64,000 bases of DNA from Niabella aurantiaca DSM 17617 (GCF_000374125.1 NZ_KB893632.1:109-64108), one strand, 5' to 3'; shown: positions 1 to 9,401, counted from the stretch's first letter. The notes: generated from the letters alone by a model not told the origin. Translations and numbers: made by a program.

Positions 1-753
1 GCGATCGTAACGGACAACAACGATTACAACGGGTTGGGGCGGGTGCGTGTAAAGTTCCACTGGATGAACGGGTCGGAGAAGACGCCGTGGATCCGGGTAA
101 CGAGCCCGCATGGCGGCGGCGGGAAGGGTCATTTTTTTATACCGGAGATCGGGGAAGAGGTGATCGTGGGTTTTGAGAGCGACAGTGCTACGAAGCCCTA
201 TGTGATCGGGACGGTGTACCATGGGAGTGCCAACAACCGGTTCAGCAATGCAGCAAACGATCTGAAAGTGATCCGGACGCGGAGTGGTCATACGGTAGAG
301 TTTAACGATGCCGGTGAAGGCACGCACATCATAATCCGGGATCCGGGTGGTAACGAGATCTACCTGGACACTACGGGTAAGAACATCACCATCACCGCCC
401 CCGAAACCATGACCTTTAATGCAAAGAACATTTATATCAATGCCGAGGAGAACATCACCACCAATGCAGGGGTTGATATCAAAACCACGGCGGGAGCCGA
501 TGTGGCTACCAACGCCGGAAAAAATATGAGCAGTATTGCCGGTGTAAACATAATGAGCAGGGCTACCAAAGACCTGTCGATGATGGCCACAAATATTTAC
601 GGTACGGCGGATGACAGCCTGACGCACAATGCGGGGAATGCCATCAAAAAAGAGGGGAATACGATTGAGGCGAATGCCCATGAAGAAGATTTTAAAATTT
701 ATAGTGCCAAAAGAGTGATCAGCAAAAGCGGGGAACAGGGAAACTTTGCATAA
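1..753 (+). CDS. vgrG: VgrG (type VI secretion spike), C-terminal part, 5' end outside window
   Basis: The reading frame is open from base 1 and ends in TAA at 753, so only about the last 250 residues are present. The first ~75 residues match the gp5-type OB fold of VgrG (NGLGRVRVKFHW, then a Gly-rich loop before FFIPEIGEEVIVGF). A long stretch of short alternating hydrophobic/polar repeats rich in I, T, N and A follows (from about base 370 to 620), the usual triple-stranded beta-helix needle of gp5/VgrG. VgrG trimers cap the Hcp tube and carry effectors through the T6SS; Bacteroidota use subtype iii. The TTG at 34 is not the real start. The genes directly downstream on the same strand look like its cargo. 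Confidence 0.9.
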   Translation, partial: AIVTDNNDYNGLGRVRVKFHWMNGSEKTPWIRVTSPHGGGGKGHFFIPEIGEEVIVGFESDSATKPYVIGTVYHGSANNRFSNAANDLKVIRTRSGHTVEFNDAGEGTHIIIRDPGGNEIYLDTTGKNITITAPETMTFNAKNIYINAEENITTNAGVDIKTTAGADVATNAGKNMSSIAGVNIMSRATKDLSMMATNIYGTADDSLTHNAGNAIKKEGNTIEANAHEEDFKIYSAKRVISKSGEQGNFA

Positions 754-771
754 CGTTAATCAGAATTTTTG

Positions 772-2241
772 ATGGGAGACATTATATTCAAAGCAAAACG
801 GATCCAGGAGAATGCCAATGATGTTACCTGGATCGCGCACGATGGCAACACGAGCCTGGGGGCAAAAGGGCTGGTATGCAAAAATGGAGATCAGGGAGAA
901 CAATTGTTAAGAGGTGCACCACCGGCAAGGGAACAGCAGCAAAGCAAAGTGCTTAAAAAGTTTCTGGTGCATTTCAGAAGACCGGATGACTATGAAGGAG
1001 CGTATGGGTTTGACTGGCTGCGTGAAGAGTATATCTTTCCCCTGGTTACTGTAACCCACGACAATAACGGGGCCGTGATACCCGGCAGTATGCATCCGCT
1101 TTGCAAGGATGTGCCAAAGTTAAAACAGGAATACCTGAGGGATGTTAAAAACCCGATAGCGCCCTATGGGGTGCGTTATTATCCCGCCTGGTTATCCCTT
1201 TTTCCGCATACCACTACGCAACAGTTCCCGCATGGCTCAACCATGCATAAAAATGGCGTTTCGTTAGACCTGCAGTTTGATGAGCTGGAGCCGATGATCG
1301 ATGACGGCACAGAGATCATATTGGAATCCTGTCACGAAGGAATTGAGGTAACACCCAGTAAATTTTCTGTTGCCGAAGTGATCGCCTCCGGTAAAAAAAG
1401 AAGATTGATCAATCCCAATTATGTGAACTACTATACCTTAAAGAAAAAGGTCAATATCAAATGCACGAAACCGCTTGGAGCGCATGAAGAGATCAAGGTG
1501 TATGCAAAGCTGGAAGGCCGGAAAGAGGAAGTTGGCAAGCTAATGATCTATAAAAATAATGTGATCCCAAAGGCAGAGATCGTAGTGGTGAACGTTATTA
1601 CCAGTCCAACGCAAAAGGGGGCATTGAGAAATGACTATCAGCATTTATTCAAAAATCAATCTTTCAATCAGGCATTGATAAGAGCAGAGGTAAAAGTGGA
1701 TACAGAGTTTGATCTTACCGCCTTAACGGGCCATGCGGATGCCAATAATTTTCTGATTGCTACTCAAAACCCCAATACCACTTATGCGCAGATAAGGGAT
1801 GGCTTCAGAGATCTGTATGATAAATATGGGAAGTATAAGGCTACCGGCGGCATTGACGGGAACATCAATAAAAGAACGTACCTGTTTTTTACTACACTAA
1901 GCGCGGGAAATACGTTGGGGGTATGCTCCCTGGCAAACAATGTTTGGGGAAATATGTATGTGGTCTTTCATTCCGGGCTCTTGCATGATCATACGATCGT
2001 TCACGAATGTGGTCATTCATTATCGTTGCCCCATGTATTTCAGGAAGGGTCTTTAGCGAAACATACGTTCTACCATGGCTATACGGATAATTACATGGAT
2101 TATACCTGGATGGCAGGAATATATCGAAATGGTCAATTGTATTCGTCCGGGCCGAATAAGTATAACGGGAAAATGTATGCATTTTACAAATGGCAATGGG
2201 ATATTATGCGAGGTGACAGGAGCCTGATTTTTAATTATTAA
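772..2241 (+). CDS. Metzincin-like zinc metallopeptidase, candidate T6SS effector
   Basis: This 489-aa protein starts at ATG 772, preferred over the in-frame TTG at 769. A zinc-binding motif HECGHSLSLPH lies at residues 411-421, giving the HExxHxxxxxH pattern of metzincins with Ser where Gly is usual. A downstream NYMDY around Met442 fits a Met-turn, so a catalytic protease domain in the last ~200 residues is well supported. The first ~270 residues are an unassigned beta-rich region that could dock on the spike. There is no signal peptide, as expected for a T6SS cargo. It lies 18 bp after vgrG, and its stop overlaps the start of a lipoprotein gene (TAATG), a typical effector-immunity layout. 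The effector role is inferred from context. Confidence 0.75.
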   Translation: MGDIIFKAKRIQENANDVTWIAHDGNTSLGAKGLVCKNGDQGEQLLRGAPPAREQQQSKVLKKFLVHFRRPDDYEGAYGFDWLREEYIFPLVTVTHDNNGAVIPGSMHPLCKDVPKLKQEYLRDVKNPIAPYGVRYYPAWLSLFPHTTTQQFPHGSTMHKNGVSLDLQFDELEPMIDDGTEIILESCHEGIEVTPSKFSVAEVIASGKKRRLINPNYVNYYTLKKKVNIKCTKPLGAHEEIKVYAKLEGRKEEVGKLMIYKNNVIPKAEIVVVNVITSPTQKGALRNDYQHLFKNQSFNQALIRAEVKVDTEFDLTALTGHADANNFLIATQNPNTTYAQIRDGFRDLYDKYGKYKATGGIDGNINKRTYLFFTTLSAGNTLGVCSLANNVWGNMYVVFHSGLLHDHTIVHECGHSLSLPHVFQEGSLAKHTFYHGYTDNYMDYTWMAGIYRNGQLYSSGPNKYNGKMYAFYKWQWDIMRGDRSLIFNY

Positions 2242-2753
2242 TGATCGTAAACATGGTGAATCATCTATTGCTTTTATTATTATTTGTGATGTCTAATTCA
2301 TGTAATGATAAAATGGCGGCCAATGGTCAAAATAACCCCATGAAGAACATCAAGACCATCACATTTTACCAGATAAAGGGAATGGTAACGATGAAAGAGC
2401 CTGTCGAGTCCGTTTTTTATTCCATGGATTCTGTTCAAACCTGTAAAATAAAGGAGCTGGCCTTGCAAGACGGAACAAGAATAAGCACGGATACGGTGAA
2501 GCGGATTAAGAACGATGATTACACGGATAAAAGCATGAACGCATTGATACCCTACCCGTATAGGGATTCATTAAAGCGGCAGACATATGGGAGCCCCAAT
2601 GCCGATGATAGTGGTGGCTGGGGAATGAGCATTCAATTAAAAAACGGGGAAGAAGTGATAATGGAATTTGATAACGAAGAAAAAAACGTTCCCGGGGATA
2701 TGAAAGAAGCGTATAAAGTTTTCCGGTGGCTTGAAATGCATTTAAAAGAATAA
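2241..2753 (+). CDS. Small lipoprotein, candidate immunity to the adjacent metallopeptidase
   Basis: This 170-aa protein has a hydrophobic N-terminus (LLLLLLFVM) followed by SNSC at residues 18-21, a plausible lipobox, so it is probably a periplasm- or outer-membrane-anchored lipoprotein. The remainder is charged and matches no family I recognise. Its ATG at 2241 overlaps the preceding TAA by one base, so translation is probably coupled to the metallopeptidase; an alternative ATG lies at 2253. A periplasmic lipoprotein encoded directly after a toxic secreted enzyme is a common immunity arrangement, but function here is inference from position only. Confidence 0.6.
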   Translation: MIVNMVNHLLLLLLFVMSNSCNDKMAANGQNNPMKNIKTITFYQIKGMVTMKEPVESVFYSMDSVQTCKIKELALQDGTRISTDTVKRIKNDDYTDKSMNALIPYPYRDSLKRQTYGSPNADDSGGWGMSIQLKNGEEVIMEFDNEEKNVPGDMKEAYKVFRWLEMHLKE

Positions 2754-2927
2754 GGAAGTACCAGAAATAAAGACTGGTGCAATCTCCTCTATTGCTTCGT
2801 TGTTCTTTATATGCTTTCTTACTGTAAAGGATAAAGCAATGGGAACGCAGGCTGATCCATGAAAAAGATTGAGAAATAAACAAAGAAGCGGATCGGGTAT
2901 AAAAAAGATAAATTAGTAGATCCTTTT

Positions 2928-3866
2928 TTGAAAATAAAAACAGCATATCAGATCGGACCGGACCGGCAGATCGTCATTCCCCGGGAGGCGCTTTGCCGCA
3001 CCTATGGTACGGTGATCACTTTTGATGAAACGCTGAAAGTGCATTACGAAACGGATGTGGCACAACTGGGGACCATTGAAGAAGAAGGGTACCTGTTTTT
3101 TTTAAACCGGAAACAGGTGTACATCAATAATCGGGCGCCTTATCTGCTGGCCGACCGTTTGTCGGACACCCTGGGAAGTGTATTATACCCCTTGTTACTG
3201 TTGGTTCGTTTTGACGGGGTCTTTGAACAGCTGATCAATCAGGAAGACCTTGTTGAGCGGTGGAAGCAGGAGCGGCCCGGAATAGCCCGGTATTACAAGG
3301 GGGCCATACCGGAAAATGCCATCGTGCAGATGGACCGCCTGTTGCAAGGGGAGGAGCATCTCAAAGAAGCCCTGAAGAAAGACTGGTTCTGCAATATCTT
3401 TTTTGCCGGTATCCAGGGGAAACGTGCGTTTAGTTATAAGCAGGAAGTGGAAATGGAATTTCCGCTGATCCCTTACGGCCCAATGGTGCGGTACAGGGCA
3501 AAAGGCGATCTGGCTGCGCGCAATACCGGCTCAAAAACTTTTGTGATCAACTATAAAGGAGCACCGGAAGAGGAACGGACCGTGGCCGATATTCTGAACA
3601 GGCGCCCCGTTCCAATGGAGCGTCATTTGTACGGAACGGGAGCGCCGGCCACCGGATTGCTTGATCTGACCTATCATATTTATCACCGGGATCATTCCAT
3701 GCGGTCCATAAGGGCAACGGTTGTTCTGGACAGCAAGGGGGCGGATGAACGGACCGTTGTGTTTGAAACCTATCACCAGGCAGATGCGGACCGGGTGTTG
3801 ACGGACGCCGTTGAAGTGGCCGTTCCGGTAAAGACGGAAAAGAAAAAACGCAGCGGGATTTTTTAA
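2928..3866 (+). CDS. Unknown 312-aa protein in T6SS cargo island
   Basis: The 312-aa reading frame has good codon-level character but no family that I recognise. It starts at TTG 2928: an in-frame TAG lies just upstream and there is no earlier ATG, so either TTG is used or the start is further in. There is no signal peptide or clear membrane segment; the C-terminus is basic (KTEKKKRSGIF). It sits 174 bp after the first lipoprotein and only 11 bp before the DUF4280 gene, so it is probably co-transcribed with the latter. A loading adaptor or chaperone for the PAAR-like protein or for the large downstream protein is one possible role, without direct support. Confidence 0.6.
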   Translation: MKIKTAYQIGPDRQIVIPREALCRTYGTVITFDETLKVHYETDVAQLGTIEEEGYLFFLNRKQVYINNRAPYLLADRLSDTLGSVLYPLLLLVRFDGVFEQLINQEDLVERWKQERPGIARYYKGAIPENAIVQMDRLLQGEEHLKEALKKDWFCNIFFAGIQGKRAFSYKQEVEMEFPLIPYGPMVRYRAKGDLAARNTGSKTFVINYKGAPEEERTVADILNRRPVPMERHLYGTGAPATGLLDLTYHIYHRDHSMRSIRATVVLDSKGADERTVVFETYHQADADRVLTDAVEVAVPVKTEKKKRSGIF

Positions 3867-3877
3867 AAGAGCGCACT

Positions 3878-4342
3878 ATGAGCCAGAAACATTTTGTTTG
3901 TAACGGAGCTATTTGCAAATGCCAGTTCGGCACAACGCCGGATAAGCTGAAAGTAAAGCAGGCTGACTTTTACATCAATGAGAATGAGCCGGGGAAAAAG
4001 GCGATTGCCAATACAATGGATATCGGCCAGCCTTTTGAAGCCAATACCTTTGGCACCTGCAGCGTTACCCGGAGCGCCTGCAAACCGGCCATCACGCAAT
4101 GGCAGGGGTTCCATGAGCCGATCGATCTTGAAAACGGCGGAAAACCATTGCTGGAAGACAGCAAAGCGATCTGTGCCGTCGGCGGCAGTCCCTGTGTATC
4201 CATCAGCTTTCATGGCCAGTCGGCAGCGGTGGATCCGGGCAATGTAGAAAAATCAGATCCGCGGGTACAGGCGCAGTTAAACCCTTTGTTTGCGCTTGAC
4301 AAAAAAGCACCGGATATTGAGCTGGCAATAAAATTTCTTTAA
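3878..4342 (+). CDS. DUF4280 PAAR-like protein (T6SS spike tip)
   Basis: This 154-aa protein matches the DUF4280 PAAR-like family: an N-terminal CNGAICKCQFG with Cys at 8, 13 and 15, a central segment with two Cys (GTCSVTRSACKPA), and a late AICAVGGSPCVSISFHGQ. PAAR-type proteins sharpen the VgrG tip and bind metal through Cys/His residues. In Bacteroidota and other phyla, DUF4280 genes sit beside T6SS or contractile-injection cargo. The next gene begins 3 bp after its stop, which suggests that the 969-aa protein is the cargo or a partner of this tip. Only the effector link is inferred. Confidence 0.82.
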   Translation: MSQKHFVCNGAICKCQFGTTPDKLKVKQADFYINENEPGKKAIANTMDIGQPFEANTFGTCSVTRSACKPAITQWQGFHEPIDLENGGKPLLEDSKAICAVGGSPCVSISFHGQSAAVDPGNVEKSDPRVQAQLNPLFALDKKAPDIELAIKFL

Positions 4343-4345
4343 CCT

Positions 4346-7255
4346 ATGGCAAGGAAAAAAAAGATCGTTACCGCAAAGGTCAATGATGTGGTAAAAAACA
4401 AGGTTCCGGTAAAAAATGGTACGGTAAAAGGGAACCATATCCAGTTAAAGGAAGCGGGTACCATTATCCTGGCCGTTGAAGACGCCGGACCAGGTGTAAA
4501 TGCGGATAACATTGCGTTTACCGTTAATGAAACGCCGGACACACCGGTGCAATTCAACTGGATCTACCGGCTGCTGGACGGAGAGCCTGGCTTTGATGCT
4601 TCCCAGGCGGTGAACGGCCAGACAACCAGAACGCAGATCAACTTTCCGAAAGTGGTAGAGGGAGGAGGGCTGGCATGGGCAGAGCCTTTTGTCAAAACGC
4701 CCAGTAACAGGGCGCCCAATGGTTACTATATTTCTGCAAAGGGAAATAATCCCGGCCTCCTGTCCGTGAGCTGGCGGGAGAACAACGCCGATCATAACGG
4801 CGCCATCATCGATGGGTCTGACCGGTTGCTGGGTGATAATGTAGAGCTGCATGCATATACCCGCGCCATGTACGGTGCCAATGTGGAGCTGGAGCTTTTT
4901 ACGGATAATGTTGACGGTTATTTTGATGGAGATACCCCGGTGGATATATACGGGCAAAGACAGGATGTAAAGTTTGAGGAGTTACCGGATCCTGAGGAGC
5001 GGGGTATTTCAGCCGAAGAAAAAGCAAAGCGGGAAAAGAACCGGGAGGCACAGAATGAACAAATTGCTACCACAAAGCAATTTTACAAATTATCTACGAA
5101 TACCTTCACCGCGCAGGTCTCTGTTTACAAGGTGCTGGCAGATGAGCAAAAGCGCCCCGGTGATAAGGCAGTGGTAGGCGGGCTGGTGGTACCCAAGGAC
5201 GAGGAGCCCGACCAACATGCCCTGTTTGTACAAAAGGCGGTCTTCGCCATCAACCTCGACCCTCTCTGGCAATATGCGCTTTCATCCGGAAGCACAAAGC
5301 TGTATGCCCGGGTGTACCGGATCGGCGGAGATAAAAGAGAGATGTTTGATGAGCAGTTCATTATTATTGATAATAAAAAAAGAAAACAGGATGCCGGTAT
5401 TGTCGGAAATAAAGTGGTGACCCAGGGAGCCGTTCCGGTAAACATCAAACGGTTTGAGCACTGCTTTTATCCCATCATCACGTTGAAGGAAGGTGATAAG
5501 GCTGAAAAGGAAATATTCAATGAAAAGGAAATTGAGGCCTATAACCCCCAGCTGAACTTTGATGTGGTTACAGGCGATCGAAACATAAAAAAGACGGTCG
5601 TTGTTGAAGTAAAACAACTTTCAGGAACGGATGCTGACTGCATTGCCAATCCCAAACATGTGGGCCGGGTCATCGATTTCCGGAGTCTGCTGACCAACGG
5701 ATATAAGGATGGGGGTAAGCTTCCGGAAAAAAAAGAAGAAGATGAAAAATCAAAGCAGGAAACGACCACCGGGTTTTATGGCATAAAATCCAAAGAAGAG
5801 ACACCACCCAATCAACCGGCATCCGGTAACGTGGTCCATTCTGACAGCCATCTTGAATTTGACGCGTTCTATGACTATCCGTTTTATCAGAACGGAGCGG
5901 TACGGATCCTTGAGTTGAGGAAGTTTGTATGGATGCCGGATATTCCGATAAAAAAATATGATGTGCAGATCAGCACCTGCAGATGGAGTCATTTGCTGCG
6001 CCTGGGCATCTATCCCGATCTTAAATGGTCGCTGGTTTTCGGGCTGAATGTTCAAAAGGAACATTTGGAAACCTTTGTGCCCCGGTGGCGCATCAATAAA
6101 AAGGTGGAGCGGTATGAAGAGCAGCTGGGGCGATTTGTAAAAAAGAAAAACTCAGAAATAAGCACCAATGCGCGTCATGAAATTGAGCGGAAAGAGAAGG
6201 CGCGTTTCAGGGAAGAAACGGGTGTGGGAAGGGCGCGGGGAAGCAAGGCGGAACCGCCCAAAAAGACATTGGCAGCACTCCTGGATATTCTGAAGGAAGC
6301 GGATGTTTCTGTGTCGTCTCAATGGAATAATGATACCGTTGAGAAGAGCATCACCGACGAGTTTGTTAAACAGTTGTACAACCAGGTTTCAGGACTTAAG
6401 AGGGCTATTACATTTGTGAAGGACCTGATCGAAGGGAAGATCGACCAGGGCTCCATCGATGAGGAGATGAAGTCGCGCTATGAGACTTTTATCAAAAGCA
6501 TTAAACAGAAGCCCACGGAGATCGAGCTCGTTTATCCCGAAATTGCCATTGCGTTCGAATGGCAGTTTGAAAAGGTTGATGAAAAGCTGGTGCCTTCTGC
6601 AAAACGGGCCGCAGTAGTGGACCGGGTGGGCCTGGGCTTAAAGACCAAAATAGAGGTAAAGCCGCTTATCGGTCTGGAAATACGCTGGCACCTGCTGGAC
6701 CTGCTGGCCCGGCGGCACCCCGTGGCATATGCCGTACTGGTGGCCTTAAAGGGCGTGGTTTCCCTGATCGGGGGTGACCCTACCAAGGATGTGATCGTTG
6801 ATTTTTGGGCTAAAGGAGAAATTGGCGGCGCATTTAACCTGGATTATAATTTTCTGGGAAAAACAAAGGATACCAATGTAAAAGGAGATATTGCAATACA
6901 AATTGGCGTTGATCTGAAATTTATGATCAACGGAAGGGTCATCGTTGGTAAATACGGCTATGTGACAAAACTGGGGTTTGGTGCCGGCGCCTCGGTGGGG
7001 TTTGGGTGCGGCGTAAATTTAGGTATGGATAACGTGGGGCCTTACCTGGAGCTGGAAGCCTCTTTTGAGGGATTGATTTTGTATTTTGAGGTGGTGGCGG
7101 ATAACCAGATCATTGAGCGGGTACGCAATGACAAAGGACAGTATGAAGACAAGGAAATCATTGGCGGCAATCTTGGCGTAAAAGGCAAGATTACATTGGG
7201 CGACGGGAAAGCGTCCACAGATAAAATCTATTATAAATGCGATACAGATTATTAA
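4346..7255 (+). CDS. Large 969-aa unknown protein, candidate T6SS cargo paired with DUF4280
   Basis: The protein begins with a basic segment (MARKKKIVTAK), followed by a beta-rich region in roughly residues 20-220 that could be Ig-like. Charged, probably flexible or helical segments occur at about 215-245 and 586-645. The last ~140 residues are beta-rich and Gly-rich (around 865-905, KLGFGAGASVGFGCG). There is no signal peptide, no RHS/YD repeats, and no catalytic motif that I can name. Position is its main clue: 3 bp after the PAAR-like gene, and overlapping by 19 bp a downstream lipoprotein gene that could encode its immunity protein. It could equally be a structural baseplate-associated protein. 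Confidence 0.7.
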   Translation: MARKKKIVTAKVNDVVKNKVPVKNGTVKGNHIQLKEAGTIILAVEDAGPGVNADNIAFTVNETPDTPVQFNWIYRLLDGEPGFDASQAVNGQTTRTQINFPKVVEGGGLAWAEPFVKTPSNRAPNGYYISAKGNNPGLLSVSWRENNADHNGAIIDGSDRLLGDNVELHAYTRAMYGANVELELFTDNVDGYFDGDTPVDIYGQRQDVKFEELPDPEERGISAEEKAKREKNREAQNEQIATTKQFYKLSTNTFTAQVSVYKVLADEQKRPGDKAVVGGLVVPKDEEPDQHALFVQKAVFAINLDPLWQYALSSGSTKLYARVYRIGGDKREMFDEQFIIIDNKKRKQDAGIVGNKVVTQGAVPVNIKRFEHCFYPIITLKEGDKAEKEIFNEKEIEAYNPQLNFDVVTGDRNIKKTVVVEVKQLSGTDADCIANPKHVGRVIDFRSLLTNGYKDGGKLPEKKEEDEKSKQETTTGFYGIKSKEETPPNQPASGNVVHSDSHLEFDAFYDYPFYQNGAVRILELRKFVWMPDIPIKKYDVQISTCRWSHLLRLGIYPDLKWSLVFGLNVQKEHLETFVPRWRINKKVERYEEQLGRFVKKKNSEISTNARHEIERKEKARFREETGVGRARGSKAEPPKKTLAALLDILKEADVSVSSQWNNDTVEKSITDEFVKQLYNQVSGLKRAITFVKDLIEGKIDQGSIDEEMKSRYETFIKSIKQKPTEIELVYPEIAIAFEWQFEKVDEKLVPSAKRAAVVDRVGLGLKTKIEVKPLIGLEIRWHLLDLLARRHPVAYAVLVALKGVVSLIGGDPTKDVIVDFWAKGEIGGAFNLDYNFLGKTKDTNVKGDIAIQIGVDLKFMINGRVIVGKYGYVTKLGFGAGASVGFGCGVNLGMDNVGPYLELEASFEGLILYFEVVADNQIIERVRNDKGQYEDKEIIGGNLGVKGKITLGDGKASTDKIYYKCDTDY

Positions 7256-8193
7256 CAGGATTCATGGTCGCTGCTACCATGTTTTATAACAGTAGTTGTG
7301 GCCAGCAAAAAGCAAAAAAGGAAAAAATGAAAACGGATGTGTATGTAGAGAAGATGGCCACTTTGTGTAAAAGCATTCAAAAGTATGATTACAATCCCTC
7401 ATATCAGATCCGGTTTACGGGGGTAGCCTGCTCTTATGAAATACTGGTGAATGATTTTCCGGTATATTACTCATTCAGTCCCGGCAACAGCGCCGGAGAG
7501 CAGATCGCAGATATCGGGGAGTTTATTTTAAACCCGGGCAAACAGCGGATCAGGATACGGGTCTTTCCGGAAACCGGCCGGGATCATAAGCCCGATACCC
7601 TGCTGTCTGGTAATACATCGCTGAAGATACGGATAGTGGAAGGGGAATACGGGAAATCGGCCGCTGATGCCTTTAAAGAAGTTTTTGCGATTTCAACGCC
7701 GCCGTTTGACGGAAGCGTTCCTTATTTTGAAACGGACGGTTCCTTTCAGGCTACGGTCCCTTACACATTAAAGGGGTGGTCCGATGGTGTAAACCTTTCA
7801 GAGGAGGATAGTGCGGCGCTTGAAAAGGAAGTAGTGGCGCTTACCGATAAGATACGGTCGCTCTATGCAGAGAAGGATCTTGAAGGCATTGCGAAAGCGC
7901 AGTATCAGCGTGCGTTGGAATACAATACGGCGCATTATTTCAACTCCGACGAAGATTGCAGGCGCTGGATCACTAATACGGAGGGTACCCTCTCAAAAAT
8001 TGAGAAAATGGCCCCGCTGGAAAAATACAAAATGGTCCTGTATGGCGATGGCAAAGTGGTAACGCTGATACGTACCGATCCTGAATTTTTGCACGAGTCG
8101 CCGGTCATTGCGATCCGGAAAGAAGGCCTGGCCATTTATCCCTATTTTTTCTATCGCCCCCGGCCTGGAGCGCCCCTGGAGGTTATACGGTAA
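7237..8193 (+). CDS. Lipoprotein, candidate immunity to the 969-aa protein
   Basis: This 318-aa protein has a hydrophobic N-terminus ending in NSSC (Cys at residue 21), a loose Bacteroidota lipobox, then a Lys-rich stretch. The mature part has a mixed alpha/beta character; no family was recognised. Its ATG at 7237 lies inside the last codons of the 969-aa gene (19-bp overlap, different frame), implying translational coupling. ATG 7264 is an alternative start that would keep the lipobox. The layout repeats that of the metallopeptidase/lipoprotein pair upstream, which is the reason to propose immunity; no sequence motif proves it. Confidence 0.6.
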   Translation: MRYRLLTGFMVAATMFYNSSCGQQKAKKEKMKTDVYVEKMATLCKSIQKYDYNPSYQIRFTGVACSYEILVNDFPVYYSFSPGNSAGEQIADIGEFILNPGKQRIRIRVFPETGRDHKPDTLLSGNTSLKIRIVEGEYGKSAADAFKEVFAISTPPFDGSVPYFETDGSFQATVPYTLKGWSDGVNLSEEDSAALEKEVVALTDKIRSLYAEKDLEGIAKAQYQRALEYNTAHYFNSDEDCRRWITNTEGTLSKIEKMAPLEKYKMVLYGDGKVVTLIRTDPEFLHESPVIAIRKEGLAIYPYFFYRPRPGAPLEVIR

Positions 8194-8255
8194 AAATACG
8201 GGGATTGACCGGGTGTTAAAGGATGATACTGGTATGATTGGAAGTTCCTCCGCTG

Positions 8256-9338
8256 TTATGTTCTTTCGGTGCGTTCCGCAAAGCGGGCCACTTCCCGGGC
8301 AAAAGCTTTAAAAGCGGCTTTGGTAATTTCGTCGTCGCTCATCATCACCGGGATACCGATATCCCCACCTTCTCGGATCCCCTGTACCAGCGGTATCTCG
8401 CCCAAAAAGGGAAGGTCGTACTCGCTGGCCAGGCGCTTTCCGCCTTCCTGACCAAAGATGTAATACTTGTTATCCGGTAATTCCGTCCCGCTATTGGGCG
8501 GGATGAAATAGCTCATGTTCTCCACCAGCCCGATGATGGGTGCATTTAACTGTGCCTGTCCAAACATGGCAATTCCTTTTTTCGCGTCTGCCAGTGCTAC
8601 ATCCTGCGGGGTGCTTACGATCACCACACCGCTGACGTGGGCAATCTGCATCAGGGTCAGATGAATGTCGCCGGTTCCCGGGGGCATATCCACGATCAGG
8701 TAGTCCAGGTTGCCCCAGTCTACATCGGTAATGAATTGTTTAATGGCGCTGCTGGCCATCGGGCCCCGCCATACAACCGCTTTGCTTTCATCTACCAGCA
8801 ACCCGATGCTCAATAGTTTGATGCCAAACCGTTCCAGGGGTACGATCATGCCCTTCCCGTTCACGTCTTTCATCATCGGGCGTTCGCCCCGCACGCCAAA
8901 CATAATGGGAACACTTGGCCCGTATATATCTGCATCCATCAGCCCTACAGCGGCACCGGATTGCGAAAGCGCCAATGCAAGGTTTGCCGCAACGGTACTC
9001 TTTCCAACGCCGCCTTTTCCGCTTACCACGGCAATGATGTTCTTTACACCGGGTAATACCTTAGCCGGTGCGCTGGCGGCGGACGGTGCTTTTGACGTAT
9101 TGCTGCCAAAGCCTGCCTTGACCACTGCTTTTTCATTCACCTGCTCCCTGATGGCTTTGATGCAGTCTGTTTTCACCTTCTCCTTTAGCTGGGCGTCCTG
9201 GCTGGGGAGGTCTATATTAAAAGAGATATAATATTTTTCAATTACCAGGTCCCTGATCATATCCAGCTCCACGATGTTCTTATGAGAACCGGGGATATGA
9301 ACGGTACTTAATGCCTGTAAAACAAGTTCCTTTGTCAT
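8256..9338 (-). CDS. mrp: Mrp/ApbC iron-sulfur cluster carrier ATPase
   Basis: The 360-aa protein has an N-terminal MIP18/DUF59-like domain (about residues 1-85), an Ala/Pro/Ser linker, and a ParA/MinD-type P-loop NTPase with [11 protein letters not shown] at 105-115 followed by DADIYGPS. This is the Mrp/NBP35/ApbC layout for ATP-dependent Fe-S cluster carriers. The C-terminal CxxC pair of enterobacterial ApbC is absent; that region reads [19 protein letters not shown], which in my recollection is usual for Bacteroidota Mrp, so cluster binding must use other ligands. It converges with the T6SS lipoprotein gene (62-bp gap). A -7 box (TAACTTTG) lies 38 nt upstream of its start. Confidence 0.9.
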   Translation of the reverse strand: MTKELVLQALSTVHIPGSHKNIVELDMIRDLVIEKYYISFNIDLPSQDAQLKEKVKTDCIKAIREQVNEKAVVKAGFGSNTSKAPSAASAPAKVLPGVKNIIAVVSGKGGVGKSTVAANLALALSQSGAAVGLMDADIYGPSVPIMFGVRGERPMMKDVNGKGMIVPLERFGIKLLSIGLLVDESKAVVWRGPMASSAIKQFITDVDWGNLDYLIVDMPPGTGDIHLTLMQIAHVSGVVIVSTPQDVALADAKKGIAMFGQAQLNAPIIGLVENMSYFIPPNSGTELPDNKYYIFGQEGGKRLASEYDLPFLGEIPLVQGIREGGDIGIPVMMSDDEITKAAFKAFAREVARFAERTERT

Positions 9339-9376
9339 TTATTTACTAAAGCTTATGTTAAATTCACTACAATCTG

Positions 9377-9384
9377 CAAAGTTA
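9377..9384 (-). promoter_or_regulatory. Candidate -7 element for mrp
   Basis: The minus strand reads TAACTTTG, matching the Bacteroidota sigma-A -7 consensus TAnnTTTG, with about 38 nt to the mrp ATG. No good -33 TTG is visible at the expected distance. Confidence 0.45.
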
Positions 9385-9401
9385 AACATCCTATTGGGCA
9401 T

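Noticed and set aside
4346-7255. RHS/YD-repeat toxin
   Set aside because: No YD repeats, no DPxGxx cleavage motif and no C-terminal toxin signature are present in the 969-aa protein.
8710-9231. 173-aa open frame on the + strand
   Set aside because: Antisense to mrp; Pro/Ser-rich composition typical of a shadow frame.
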